Origin: Streptomyces luteogriseus
GTDB lineage: Bacteria; Actinomycetota; Actinomycetes; Streptomycetales; Streptomycetaceae
NCBI RefSeq assembly: GCF_014205055.1
Contig: NZ_JACHMS010000001.1
Coordinates: 2,666,001-2,730,000, forward strand
Reading direction: 5' to 3'
Length of the DNA: 64,000 bases
Position 1 is the first letter of the stretch. Every line of letters starts with the position of its first letter. Positions 1-7,483 of the stretch are shown one piece after another. The notes under the pieces were generated by a model, which was given only the letters and a program-made list of their open reading frames with translations, was not told where the DNA came from and made no database searches. A program made the position numbers and the translations under genes.

Positions 1-62
1 TGTCCGTGAAGTACAAGGAGACGGCCCGGGGCGGGCTTGCGGTGAACATCATCGAGTGCTGA
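1..62 (+). CDS. sdaA: L-serine dehydratase, C-terminal tail (partial)
   Basis: Only the last 19 codons lie in the window, in the frame starting at base 3, ending in TGA at 60-62. They read SVKYKETARGGLAVNIIEC. The KYKET-x-GGLAVN-x-x-EC ending is typical of bacterial iron-sulfur L-serine ammonia-lyases, where the last Cys belongs to the C-terminal tail at the active site. The enzyme converts L-serine to pyruvate and ammonia. Assignment rests on this short tail alone, so it is probable rather than certain. Confidence 0.6.
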   Translation, partial: SVKYKETARGGLAVNIIEC

Positions 63-165
63 GCCCAGGGGCGGGACCTGTCTTGCCATGCGAGATGGCG
101 ATACCGGAAATCAAGATCGCTGACATCGTTGCAGTGCCCATGTTTCACACGTGAAAGACCGAACG

Positions 166-1578
166 ATGCCCGCTCCCGCCACCGGTCCAGCCTCCCCGCC
201 CGTCAACCCGCGGTCCCGCGTGCTCGTCGCCAGCCTCATGGGCACGACGATCGAGTTCTACGACTTCTACATCTACGCGACCGCCGCGGTGCTCGTCTTC
301 CCCCAGCTGTTCTTCCCGAGCAGCGACCCGACCACCGCGTTGCTGTCGTCCTTCGCGGTCTTCGGCGCCGCGATGGTGGCCCGTCCGGTCGGCGCCGTCG
401 TCTTCGGGCACCTCGGTGACCGGCTCGGCCGCAAGAAGACGCTCGTCGTCTCGCTGCTGACCATGGGCATCGCCACGTTCCTCATCGGCGTGCTGCCCAC
501 CTACGCGCAAGCCGGCTGGCTGGCCACCGCGCTGCTCGTGCTGATGCGGCTCGCGCAGGGCTTCGCGCTCGGCGGCGAGTGGAGCGGCGCCGCCCTGGTC
601 GCGACCGAGAACGCCCCGAGCGGCAAGCGCGCCCTGTACGGCACCTTCCCGCAACTGGGCGCCCCGCTCGGCTTCATCATCGGCAACGGCCTGTTCCTGG
701 TCATGGGCGCGCTGCTGCCGTCCGCGGCGGGCGCCGACCCCTCGCAGCCCTCGGACGCCTTCGTCAGCTGGGGCTGGCGGGTCCCGTTCCTGTTCTCCGC
801 GGTGATGGTCGCGATCGGCCTGTGGGTGCGCTCCCGGCTCGTCGAGTCGGCGGTCTTCGCCAGGACCCGCGAGACCGGCGGGGTGCGGCGGCTGCCGCTC
901 GTCACGGTGGTGCGCAGCCACGGCAGGCAGTTGGTCCTGGGCACCTTCATCATGCTGGCGACCTACGTGCTCTTCTACCTGATGACCACGTTCTCGCTGA
1001 GCTACGGACGCGCCGCGAAGGACGCCGCCGTGCCCGGACTCGGCTACGACTACACCACGTTCGTCCTCATGATGATCTTCGGTGTGCTGTTCTTCGCCGC
1101 GTTCACTCTGGCCTCGGGCCCGCTCGCGGACCGGTACGGGCGGCGCACCACCCTGATCTGGATCACCGCCGCGATCATCGTCTTCGGACTGGTCTGGGCG
1201 CCGTTGATCGGTCTGGGCACCCTCGGCGTGGTGCTGTGGCTCGTCCTCGGCTTCACCCTGATGGGCATGACGTTCGGGCCGATGGGCGCGCTCCTGCCCG
1301 AGCTCTTCCCGACCAGCGTCCGCTACACCGGCTCCGGCATCTCGTACAACGTCAGCTCGATCCTCGGGGCGGCGGTCGCCCCGTTCATCGCCGTGGCGCT
1401 GTGGGAGGCCGGGGACGGCTCGCCCTGGCTGGTCGGCGTCTACCTCTCGGCGATGGCGGTACTGACGCTGATCGCGCTCCTGCTCGGCAAGGAGACCAAG
1501 GACGTCTCCCTGGACGACCGCGAGGCCGCCTCCACCGACGACGCGACCCGGCCCCGGGCGGGCTCCCCCGCCTCCTGA
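166..1578 (+). CDS. MFS transporter, metabolite:H+ symporter (MHS) family
   Basis: A 470-residue inner-membrane protein with about 12 hydrophobic segments. The N-terminus has the MHS signature GTTIEFYDFYIYATAAVLVF, followed by the cytoplasmic-loop motif GHLGDRLGRKKTL between TM2 and TM3. A second copy of that motif, GPLADRYGRRTTL, sits in the second half. Relatives import organic acids or osmolytes with protons; the substrate cannot be told here. I chose ATG 166, with a weak GAAAG upstream. An in-frame GTG at 151 would add five residues. The gene stands alone, downstream of the serine dehydratase and in the same direction as the lysozyme gene. Confidence 0.85.
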   Translation: MPAPATGPASPPVNPRSRVLVASLMGTTIEFYDFYIYATAAVLVFPQLFFPSSDPTTALLSSFAVFGAAMVARPVGAVVFGHLGDRLGRKKTLVVSLLTMGIATFLIGVLPTYAQAGWLATALLVLMRLAQGFALGGEWSGAALVATENAPSGKRALYGTFPQLGAPLGFIIGNGLFLVMGALLPSAAGADPSQPSDAFVSWGWRVPFLFSAVMVAIGLWVRSRLVESAVFARTRETGGVRRLPLVTVVRSHGRQLVLGTFIMLATYVLFYLMTTFSLSYGRAAKDAAVPGLGYDYTTFVLMMIFGVLFFAAFTLASGPLADRYGRRTTLIWITAAIIVFGLVWAPLIGLGTLGVVLWLVLGFTLMGMTFGPMGALLPELFPTSVRYTGSGISYNVSSILGAAVAPFIAVALWEAGDGSPWLVGVYLSAMAVLTLIALLLGKETKDVSLDDREAASTDDATRPRAGSPAS

Positions 1579-1708
1579 AACCGACCGGCGCTCACCACCG
1601 CCGGGTCGCGAGCCTCCTCACGCCCGGCGTACGGCCGTCCTGGCGGGGCATAACAACAACCCCTGACCCGAGGGGACTTCAGCCCCACCCGCACCAGAGG
1701 GAGCCCCC

Positions 1709-2266
1709 ATGCTGCGCGGCATCGACGTGAGCGCCTACCAGTCCTCCTCCTACGGAACCGACGGCCTCTCCTTCGTCTTCGTCAAGGCGACGGAGGGGCG
1801 CTCCTACGTCAATCCCAAGCTCGCCGCCCAGACCAGACGGGCCCGGGACGCCGGGCTGGTCGTCGGCTTCTACCACTTCCTGTGGCCCGGCAACCTGACG
1901 GCCCAGGCCGAGTACTTCGTGAGCAGAGCCCCCGACCGGGCGGGCGACATCCTCGCCGTCGACTGGGAAACCACCAGCAACGGGACGCACGCGAGCAACG
2001 CCGAGAAGGACCTGTTCATCCGGAAGCTGAAGGACCTGCGGCCGAACAACCCGGTGGTCCTCTACTGCAACCGGCACTTCTGGCTCAACGTCGATACCAC
2101 CTCCTATGCGGGCGACGCGCTCTGGATCGCCGACTACGTGAGCGCGGGCAAGCCCCGCATCAAGGCCAAGTGGCGCTTCCACCAGTACACCGACGACCCG
2201 CTGGACAAGAACGTGGCCGCTTTCGAGAGCAAGACGGCGCTGCGGAGATGGGCGGAGGATGCCTGA
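1709..2266 (+). CDS. Glycoside hydrolase family 25 lysozyme-like protein
   Basis: 185 residues forming a complete GH25 (Chalaropsis-type) muramidase barrel. MLRGIDVSAYQ carries the first acidic residue, FVFVKATEG and GFYHFLWPG follow, and DILAVDWE holds the conserved D-x-E pair of the active site. The end (WRFHQYTDDP, then a short helix) is typical. The family cleaves the MurNAc-GlcNAc bond of peptidoglycan. There is no signal peptide and no binding domain, so export would need another route or lysis. The start is ATG 1709, behind a GAGGGAG box. The next gene is convergent. Confidence 0.85.
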   Translation: MLRGIDVSAYQSSSYGTDGLSFVFVKATEGRSYVNPKLAAQTRRARDAGLVVGFYHFLWPGNLTAQAEYFVSRAPDRAGDILAVDWETTSNGTHASNAEKDLFIRKLKDLRPNNPVVLYCNRHFWLNVDTTSYAGDALWIADYVSAGKPRIKAKWRFHQYTDDPLDKNVAAFESKTALRRWAEDA

Positions 2267-2309
2267 CCCGGGGCCTGCCGCGTCTGCCGCGTGATCCGGA
2301 CGGCGGGCC

Positions 2310-2972
2310 CTAGCCGCGGAACTCCGGCGTGCGGTCCGGGGAGGCCTCCGACAGGGCCTTGGTGACTCCCTCGACGCCGTCGCGCAGGCCGTAGACCGGG
2401 GTGCCGGGCTGTTGGCGCCAGGAGTCGTCGATGCCGCCCGCGTCGACGGTGTCGAAGCCGAGGGCGTCGATCAGGTCCCGTACCTTGCGCTTGGCCGTCT
2501 CGTCGTCGCCGGCCACCGGGAGGGCCATGCGGGCGGGGTCGCCGGCGGGGAGCGGCCGGTCCAGGATGTCCTGGGCGAAGGTGCCGTTGAAGGCCTTGAC
2601 GACCGGGTGGCCGATCCGGCGTTCCGTCCAGCGGCTCTCGGTGATCCCGTCGTCCTCGATCTCCGCGATCCTGCCGTCGCGCTGCTGCGGGTAGTAGTTA
2701 CCGGTGTCGATGACCGCGACGCCGTCCGCCGCTCCGTCGAGCAGGCCGGCGGGAAGGTCCGGGACCGCCTTCAGCGGAATGGTGACGACGACGATCTCGG
2801 CGCCCCGCGCCGCCTCCCCGACCGTCACGGGCGTCGCGCCGGTCTCCTCCGCCAGGGCCGTGAGCGTCTCGGGCCCCCGGGAGTTGGCGACGGCGACATC
2901 GTGACCGAGGGCGGTGAGCCGCCGGGTCAGGTTGCCGCCGATGTTGCCCGCTCCGATGATGCCGATCTTCAT
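2310..2972 (-). CDS. NADPH-dependent F420 reductase-like (NpdG family) oxidoreductase
   Basis: 220 residues. A Rossmann fold opens the protein with MKIGIIGAGNIGGNLTRRL, followed by the NADP-favouring VANSRGPETL stretch. VIDTGNYYPQ and HPVVKAFNGTFAQDIL follow, as in the family that moves hydride between NADPH and coenzyme F420 or related substrates. Actinomycetes use F420 widely, and an F420-type PPOX enzyme lies at 58.1 kb, but no physical link is seen. The reductase role is inferred from family membership. The gene is single, and convergent with the lysozyme gene. Confidence 0.75.
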   Translation of the reverse strand: MKIGIIGAGNIGGNLTRRLTALGHDVAVANSRGPETLTALAEETGATPVTVGEAARGAEIVVVTIPLKAVPDLPAGLLDGAADGVAVIDTGNYYPQQRDGRIAEIEDDGITESRWTERRIGHPVVKAFNGTFAQDILDRPLPAGDPARMALPVAGDDETAKRKVRDLIDALGFDTVDAGGIDDSWRQQPGTPVYGLRDGVEGVTKALSEASPDRTPEFRG

Positions 2973-3124
2973 GTCCTCGCCTCGTCCTTCCGGAGATGAA
3001 CAGCGCCGCGTGAACCCTTCGTGACCAGGGCAACCTCCGGGGCGGGTGGGCTATTCCGGACCCGGAAGGGGGCCTCGGGCTCTTCGCGCAGGGTCCGGGA
3101 GGTCTGACCGGGGTTCCCGGGCAC

Positions 3125-3168
3125 GGCGAGGGGCCCGGTCCGAGGATCGTGGACCGGGCCCCTTCGCC
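3125..3168 (-). terminator. Hairpin terminator of the EF-hand gene
   Basis: GGGGCCCGGTCC (3130-3141) pairs perfectly with GGACCGGGCCCC (3151-3162) across a 9-nt loop. Outer GGCG and CGCC arms extend the stem past one bulged T. It starts about 22 nt beyond the stop of the minus-strand EF-hand gene. There is no clear U-run, as is common in Streptomyces. Confidence 0.75.
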
Positions 3169-3190
3169 GGAGAACTGGCGAGCCGGAGGC

Positions 3191-3403
3191 CTACTTGTTC
3201 AGGTAGGCCCAGAACTCGTCGAAGCTCAGCTGCTTGTCGCCGTCGAGGTCACGGGTCTTGATGACGACCTCGGCGACCGACTCGGTGACGTTCCAGTCAC
3301 CCGACTTGGCCAGGGCGCTCTTGAACTCGGCAGCGGTGATGAATCCGTCACCGTCCGTATCGATCCGCTCGAACTGCTTGCGTGCTTCCTCGATGTCCGC
3401 CAC
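3191..3403 (-). CDS. Small EF-hand calcium-binding protein
   Basis: 70 residues with two EF-hand loops: DTDGDGFITAAE in the first half and DLDGDKQLSFDE near the end, each flanked by amphipathic helices. All Ca2+-ligand positions (1, 3, 5, 9, 12) are plausible ligands. Streptomyces has several such calmodulin-like proteins, some tied to spore germination and aerial growth; which one this is I cannot say. I chose GTG 3403 (VADIEEARKQF) because GAGGGGCGG lies 6-8 nt before it. An in-frame ATG at 3418 would put that box inside the gene. Confidence 0.85.
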   Translation of the reverse strand: MADIEEARKQFERIDTDGDGFITAAEFKSALAKSGDWNVTESVAEVVIKTRDLDGDKQLSFDEFWAYLNK

Positions 3404-3462
3404 CGATCCGCCCCTCATCTCGTGCTGTGCGTCCTGCTGACGCAGGTCTGACGCAGGTCAGA

Positions 3463-4377
3463 TTAACCGGCCGCGTGAGCCTCCAGCGCGGCGACCACCC
3501 AGACGAACTCCTCGTCGTAGGTCGGCTGGGAGTCGAGGCCGTTGACGATGGCCTGTAGTTCGCGGTAGCGGGCGACCCGTACGTTGGAGGCCGCCGTGAG
3601 GCGTTCGAGTACGACGGCCCGGTCGATGCCACCGAGCAGGTCCCGGAGGACCTCGTCGGCCTCCGGTGCGTCCGGGGCGATGCCGCGCTGCCGTGCCTCG
3701 CCGGCGAGCGACACGAGCCGGCTCACGAACCACAGGGACGAACCGGCCGGGGCGTCCGGCCCCTGGTCCGCCGCGTTGAACTCGATCATCTGCCGCATCT
3801 GCGCGCGAAAGCCGGGGTCCTGGATCAGCTCGGCGAGCTCCACCCATGCGTCCACCTGCTCGGGCGTGGGGTCGTCGGGGAGCTTCGCGGCCGCGAAGCG
3901 CAGCCTGCGGCGGATGTCCGGGTCGGCCGGGTCGATCCCTTCGAAGATCTCCGCCATGAAGTCCTCCACGATCCGCCGCCGCTCGGCCGCCGACAGCCGT
4001 GCCAGTCTGTTCATGAGCGCCATCTCCTCCAGGCCGGAATCCCGCTTCGCCACGGTCGACAGCACCGCACGGGTCACCTCGAGCGCCCGGATCTGCGCGT
4101 CCAGCGCGACCACGTGCGCGGCCGCGACCTGCGCGACGGTCGTCTCACCGGCCAGGATCCGGCGGACGTCCGTGAGGCCGAGGCCCAGTTCGCGCAGGGT
4201 GCGGATCAGCTCCAGCCGTGCCACGGACGCCGCGTCGTACAGCCGGTAGCCGCCCGCGGACCGGCCCACCGGGGGCAGGGCGCCCTCGTCGGACCAGTAG
4301 CGGATGGTGCGCACGGCGAGTCCCGTGACCCGGGCCAGTTCACCGATGGTGAGCAGTCCGGTGCGGTCGTCGATCAT
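3463..4377 (-). CDS. MerR-family transcriptional regulator with long effector domain
   Basis: 304 residues. The N-terminal winged helix reads LLTIGELARVTGLAVRTIRYW, then GGYRLYDAASVARLELI, as in MerR proteins. A coiled helix follows and then a C-terminal region of about 190 residues that I do not recognise, longer than in the classic 110-140 residue metal sensors. That region has no clear Cys metal site. The start is ATG 4377, supported by a MerR-type promoter whose predicted +1 falls at the ATG. The target may be its own promoter; no neighbour shares it. Confidence 0.85.
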   Translation of the reverse strand: MIDDRTGLLTIGELARVTGLAVRTIRYWSDEGALPPVGRSAGGYRLYDAASVARLELIRTLRELGLGLTDVRRILAGETTVAQVAAAHVVALDAQIRALEVTRAVLSTVAKRDSGLEEMALMNRLARLSAAERRRIVEDFMAEIFEGIDPADPDIRRRLRFAAAKLPDDPTPEQVDAWVELAELIQDPGFRAQMRQMIEFNAADQGPDAPAGSSLWFVSRLVSLAGEARQRGIAPDAPEADEVLRDLLGGIDRAVVLERLTAASNVRVARYRELQAIVNGLDSQPTYDEEFVWVVAALEAHAAG

Positions 4378-4384
4378 GACCGCG

Positions 4385-4415
4385 AGTCTGGACCCTCCAG
4401 CGGGTGGAGGCTCAA
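4385..4415 (-). promoter_or_regulatory. MerR-type promoter and operator (19-bp spacer)
   Basis: On the minus strand TTGAGC (-35, 4415-4410) and CAGACT (-10, 4390-4385) are 19 bp apart. The perfect inverted repeat CCTCCA-N5-TGGAGG (4394-4410) lies between them. An overlong spacer with a central dyad is the hallmark of MerR-controlled promoters. Seven bases separate the -10 from ATG 4377, so the mRNA is predicted to be leaderless. Confidence 0.75.
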
Positions 4416-4444
4416 GGAGCGCGTCGGCGGGAGGCGGACGGGCG

Positions 4445-5623
4445 TCACCGGAACACGCCTGTGTGGCCGAGCGAGTAGCGGCCGGGCTGCGGGTAGACCG
4501 CGAGGCCGTGCGGGCCGCTGCCGACGGGGATCCGGGCGAGCTGGATGCCGGTGCGGGTGTCGACGGCGTACACCTCGGCGTCGTAGCGGCCGGACAGCCA
4601 CAGCACCTTGCCGTCGGCGGAGACACCGCCCATGTCGGGGCTGCCGCCGTCGGGCAGTTTCCACTTCTTGGTCAGCCTGCCCTGGGTGAAGTCGAAGACG
4701 GAGATGGTGCCTTCGCCGCGGTTGGTCACGTACATCTCGCGGGAGTCGCGGCCGACGTAGAGGCCGTGGCAGCCCTTGCCGGTGGGCATCAGGGTGGGCT
4801 CGGTGAACCGGTCGCCGTCCAGGACCCACATGCCGTGGGCCATCATGTCGGCGATGTAGAACCTCTTGCCGTCGGGTGAGACCTTCACGTCCTGCGGCAT
4901 GGCGCCCTGGAACGGCAGCCGCTGCTGCCCGACGACCTCCATCCTCTCGGTGTCGACCTTGAGCAGTTCGCCGCTGAACTCGCAGGAGACGATGAAGTAG
5001 CGGCCGTCGAGGGAGAAGTCGGCGTGGTTGACGCCGTAGCAGGAGACCGGGACGGTCTTCTTCACCTTCATGGTGTGCGGGTCGCGGAAGACCAGCTCGC
5101 GGTCGAGGGAGGCCATGACGACGGCGTATCTGCCGTTGGGCGTGAAGTAGAGGTTGTAGGGGTCGTGGACCTCGACGTCCTTGCCCGCCTCGCCGGTCCT
5201 CGGGTCGATGGGGGTGAGGGTGTGGCCGCGGTTGTTGTTGACCCAGAGCGTCTTCAGGTCCCAGGAGGGCACGACGTGCTGGGGTTGCCGGCCCACCCGG
5301 ATCGTCCCGGTGACCTCGTACGTCTTCGGGTCGATGACGGTGACCGTGTCGGACTCGGTGTTGGGGACGTAGACCCGGGACGGGAAGTCCTTGACCACGG
5401 GGGACAGCTTGTTGGGACGGTCGGCGGCGTACACGTCCTCGGGGTCCAGGACGGGCGGCATGCCGGGCAGGCCCTTCACGGGCTTCTTCTCGGGCGGGGC
5501 GGGCACGGCGGCCTCGGTACCACGCGCTTCGGAGGTCCGTTCCCCGCTGCCGGTGCCGCAGGCGGAGAGGACGGCGAGGGTGGCACCCGCGACCAGGGCG
5601 CTCTTGACGAGATGGCGGTGCAT
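4445..5623 (-). CDS. Secreted YncE-like beta-propeller lipoprotein
   Basis: 392 residues. The N-terminus (MHRHLVKSALVAGATLAVLS, then AC) is a lipoprotein signal with lipobox LSAC, so the mature protein is anchored outside the membrane. A linker rich in Glu, Pro and Lys leads to repeated 40-residue YVTN-type blades such as SRVYVPNTESDTVTVIDP, LWVNNNRGHTLTPID and EMYVTNRGEGTISVFDF. These build a seven-bladed propeller like YncE and cytochrome cd1-type domains. Such proteins bind ligands or partners, and no catalytic residue is evident. I took ATG 5623; TTG 5635 is an in-frame alternative. The gene is on the same strand as, and downstream of, the ATPase gene. Confidence 0.8.
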   Translation of the reverse strand: MHRHLVKSALVAGATLAVLSACGTGSGERTSEARGTEAAVPAPPEKKPVKGLPGMPPVLDPEDVYAADRPNKLSPVVKDFPSRVYVPNTESDTVTVIDPKTYEVTGTIRVGRQPQHVVPSWDLKTLWVNNNRGHTLTPIDPRTGEAGKDVEVHDPYNLYFTPNGRYAVVMASLDRELVFRDPHTMKVKKTVPVSCYGVNHADFSLDGRYFIVSCEFSGELLKVDTERMEVVGQQRLPFQGAMPQDVKVSPDGKRFYIADMMAHGMWVLDGDRFTEPTLMPTGKGCHGLYVGRDSREMYVTNRGEGTISVFDFTQGRLTKKWKLPDGGSPDMGGVSADGKVLWLSGRYDAEVYAVDTRTGIQLARIPVGSGPHGLAVYPQPGRYSLGHTGVFR

Positions 5624-5699
5624 TGCCCTATTCAATGGGTGCCTCGAAGGGAAACCGGTGATTCGTCCGTCCGGCGACCGGGTGAGGCATCGCGTGCGC

Positions 5700-6203
5700 T
5701 CAGCGGTCGGCGACCCGCATCTCGAACCAGGTCGTCTTGCCCCGGGGCAGCAGATCGACCCCCCAGCGGTCGGCCAGCTTGTCGACGAGGAACAGGCCCC
5801 GGCCGCTGATGTCCATCTCCTGGACCGGCATCAGGCACGGCAGCCCGCGGGAGGGGTCGCGGACCTCGACGCGGATCCAGCCGCGGCGCCGGTGCAGGCG
5901 CAGTCCGAAGACGCGGGCGCCGGTGTGGCGTACGGCGTTGCCGACCAGTTCGGAGACGAGCAGAACCGCGTCCTCGGTGGTCTTGGGGGTGAGCCCCCAG
6001 TGGCGCAGGACCACGACCTGGGTGAGGCGTCTCGCGGTGGCCGCGGACTCGGGGCGGGACGGCAGTGGAACCTCTGCCTCCGTCGGGTTGCCGTACAGCT
6101 CGAGCGCCTTCAGCGCGTGTTCGTCCTCGACGGTCGGCGACCAGCGCGCCGCGGCCGCATGTGCGTCTCCCCGCGGCTGTTCCATACCCTCCAGCCCCGC
6201 CAT
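5700..6203 (-). CDS. ATP-binding protein, anti-sigma regulatory (HATPase_c_2) type
   Basis: About 167 residues with a single GHKL ATPase domain. The N box is SELVGNAVRHTG, followed by RVEVRDPSRG and the lid-region GRGLFLVDKLADRWGV. Streptomyces encodes dozens of these RsbW/SpoIIAB-like proteins, which phosphorylate anti-anti-sigma factors or bind sigma factors. No sigma or anti-anti-sigma gene is adjacent, so the partner is unknown. The start is uncertain: ATG 6203 has GGGGG just upstream, GTG 6308 would add 35 residues, and ATG 6185 has a GGAGGG that is too close. Confidence 0.8.
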   Translation of the reverse strand: MAGLEGMEQPRGDAHAAAARWSPTVEDEHALKALELYGNPTEAEVPLPSRPESAATARRLTQVVVLRHWGLTPKTTEDAVLLVSELVGNAVRHTGARVFGLRLHRRRGWIRVEVRDPSRGLPCLMPVQEMDISGRGLFLVDKLADRWGVDLLPRGKTTWFEMRVADR

Positions 6204-6477
6204 GCCCCCATCATGGCCGCCCGGGGCGTCCGGCGGGGCCGTTCCCGGGGAATACGCCCCAGGGAGCGGGGGGTGAACCGATGGCCGTACGTCATATGCC
6301 AGCGGCACTTCGGACCCTTCGACACCTCACCTGACCTGCTGGAACGTATCGTTCCGGGGCAATCGACGGAATCTCCCGTTCCGGCACCCTTAAGGCTGTC
6401 TTAAGGGTGCCATAAACCGCCCCATCGAGGGACCCCGGGTCAGACACCGTGTCAATTGCAAGCCCCTGGAGGGATGT
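6204..6477. other. Intergenic region between enoyl-CoA hydratase and ATPase genes
   Basis: Both flanking genes are on the minus strand. The only structure I see is the palindrome at 6383-6411. No convincing reading frame is present. Confidence 0.5.
6383..6411. promoter_or_regulatory. AT-cored palindrome, terminator or operator
   Basis: GGCACCCTTAAG (6383-6394) and CTTAAGGGTGCC (6400-6411) are perfect 12-bp arms around a 5-nt loop. The site is 67 nt past the stop of the enoyl-CoA hydratase gene and 180 nt before the ATPase gene. It could end the first transcript or act as an operator for the second. Confidence 0.55.
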
Positions 6478-7245
6478 TCAGAGGAACTTCGCCTTGCCCG
6501 GGCCCTCCTCCACGAAGCTGCGCATCCCGCGCTCGCGGTCCTCGGTGGCGAACAGGCCGGCGAACCAGTTCCGTTCGACCGCGAGGCCCGTGTCGATGTC
6601 CGTCTCCAGGCCCGTGTCGATCGACTCCTTCGCCGCGCGCAGCGCCAGCGCCGGTCCCTGCGCGAGCTTCGCGGCCCAGGCGTGCGCCTGCGCGTACACC
6701 TCGCCGACGGGGACGACCCGGTCCACCAGGCCGATCTCGCGGGCCTCGTCGGCCTTCACCATGCGGCCCGTGAAGATGAGGTCCTTGGCCTTGGAGGGGC
6801 CGACCAGGCGGGCCAGGCGCTGGGTGCCGCCGGCACCGGGGATCAGGCCGAGCAGGATCTCCGGCTGGCCGAGCTTGGCGTTCTCGCCGGCGATGCGGAA
6901 GTCCGCGCACAGGGCGAGTTCACAGCCGCCGCCCAGCGCGTACCCCGTCACGGCCGCGACGACCGGCTTGGGGATCCTGGCCACCGCCGTGAACGAGTCC
7001 TGGAGGGCGCGGGCGCGCAGGACCATCGCGGTGTGGTCCATCGCCTGCATCTCCTTGATGTCCGCACCGGCCGCGAACACCTTCTCGCCGCCCCAGAGCA
7101 CCACGGCCCTGACGTCCTCGCGGCGCGTGGCCTCCTCAGCCAGTTCCTTCAGCCGGTCCTGCGTGGCGATGTCCAGCGCGTTCATGGGCGGGCGGTCGAG
7201 GCGGATCGTGCCGACGCCTTCAGCGACTTCGAGAGAGACGGTCAT
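6478..7245 (-). CDS. Enoyl-CoA hydratase/isomerase family protein
   Basis: 255 residues of the crotonase fold. The oxyanion-hole segments are AAGADIKEMQ and GGGCELALCADFRIAGENAKLGQPE, followed by GLIPGAGGTQRLARLVG and the C-terminal helix with LFATEDRERGMRSF. The two acidic residues used for hydration in 2-enoyl-CoA hydratases are present (the Glu of KLGQPE and that of PGAGG's neighbourhood cannot both be proven by eye). It probably hydrates short-chain trans-2-enoyl-CoA in fatty-acid or amino-acid breakdown. Start ATG 7245 has no clear ribosome binding site. The gene stands alone. Confidence 0.85.
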   Translation of the reverse strand: MTVSLEVAEGVGTIRLDRPPMNALDIATQDRLKELAEEATRREDVRAVVLWGGEKVFAAGADIKEMQAMDHTAMVLRARALQDSFTAVARIPKPVVAAVTGYALGGGCELALCADFRIAGENAKLGQPEILLGLIPGAGGTQRLARLVGPSKAKDLIFTGRMVKADEAREIGLVDRVVPVGEVYAQAHAWAAKLAQGPALALRAAKESIDTGLETDIDTGLAVERNWFAGLFATEDRERGMRSFVEEGPGKAKFL

Positions 7246-7260
7246 AGGCAGCAGGTTAAC

Positions 7261-7420
7261 GGGGGCTAACAGGGTTGGGGGCGGTGCGGTGGGTCACATC
7301 GGCCGGGGGTCCGGGGGTTGCCCCCGGGCAGGCACAGCACGGGGGCTAACAGGGTTGGGGGCGGTGCGGTGGGTCACATCGGCCGGGGGTCCGGGGGTTG
7401 CCCCCGGACAGGCACAGCAC
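7261..7420. repeat. Two tandem 80-bp direct repeats
   Basis: Bases 7261-7340 and 7341-7420 are the same 80-bp unit, beginning GGGGGCTAACAGGG and ending GGCACAGCAC. I count one difference between them. A decayed third start (GGGGGCTGAC) follows at 7421. Each unit contains the hairpin CCGGGGG-TTG-CCCCCGG, and in the second copy the stem grows to 9 bp. The repeats lie between two minus-strand genes. Confidence 0.9.
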
Positions 7421-7433
7421 GGGGGCTGACGCG

Positions 7434-7469
7434 GAGGGCCCCGGTGCGGTCGGTCACACCGGGGCCCTC
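7434..7469 (-). terminator. Hairpin terminator of the first L,D-transpeptidase gene
   Basis: GAGGGCCCCGGTG (7434-7446) and CACCGGGGCCCTC (7457-7469) form a perfect 13-bp stem with a 10-nt loop. It starts 14 nt after the stop codon of the minus-strand gene. It lacks a U-run. Confidence 0.8.
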
Positions 7470-7483
7470 GCGTCGCGGGAGAA

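Noticed and set aside
3463..4626. Long form of the first MerR protein (387 residues) from 4626
   Set aside because: The extra N-terminus is antisense to the beta-propeller gene and lacks MerR sequence; the promoter places the start at 4377.
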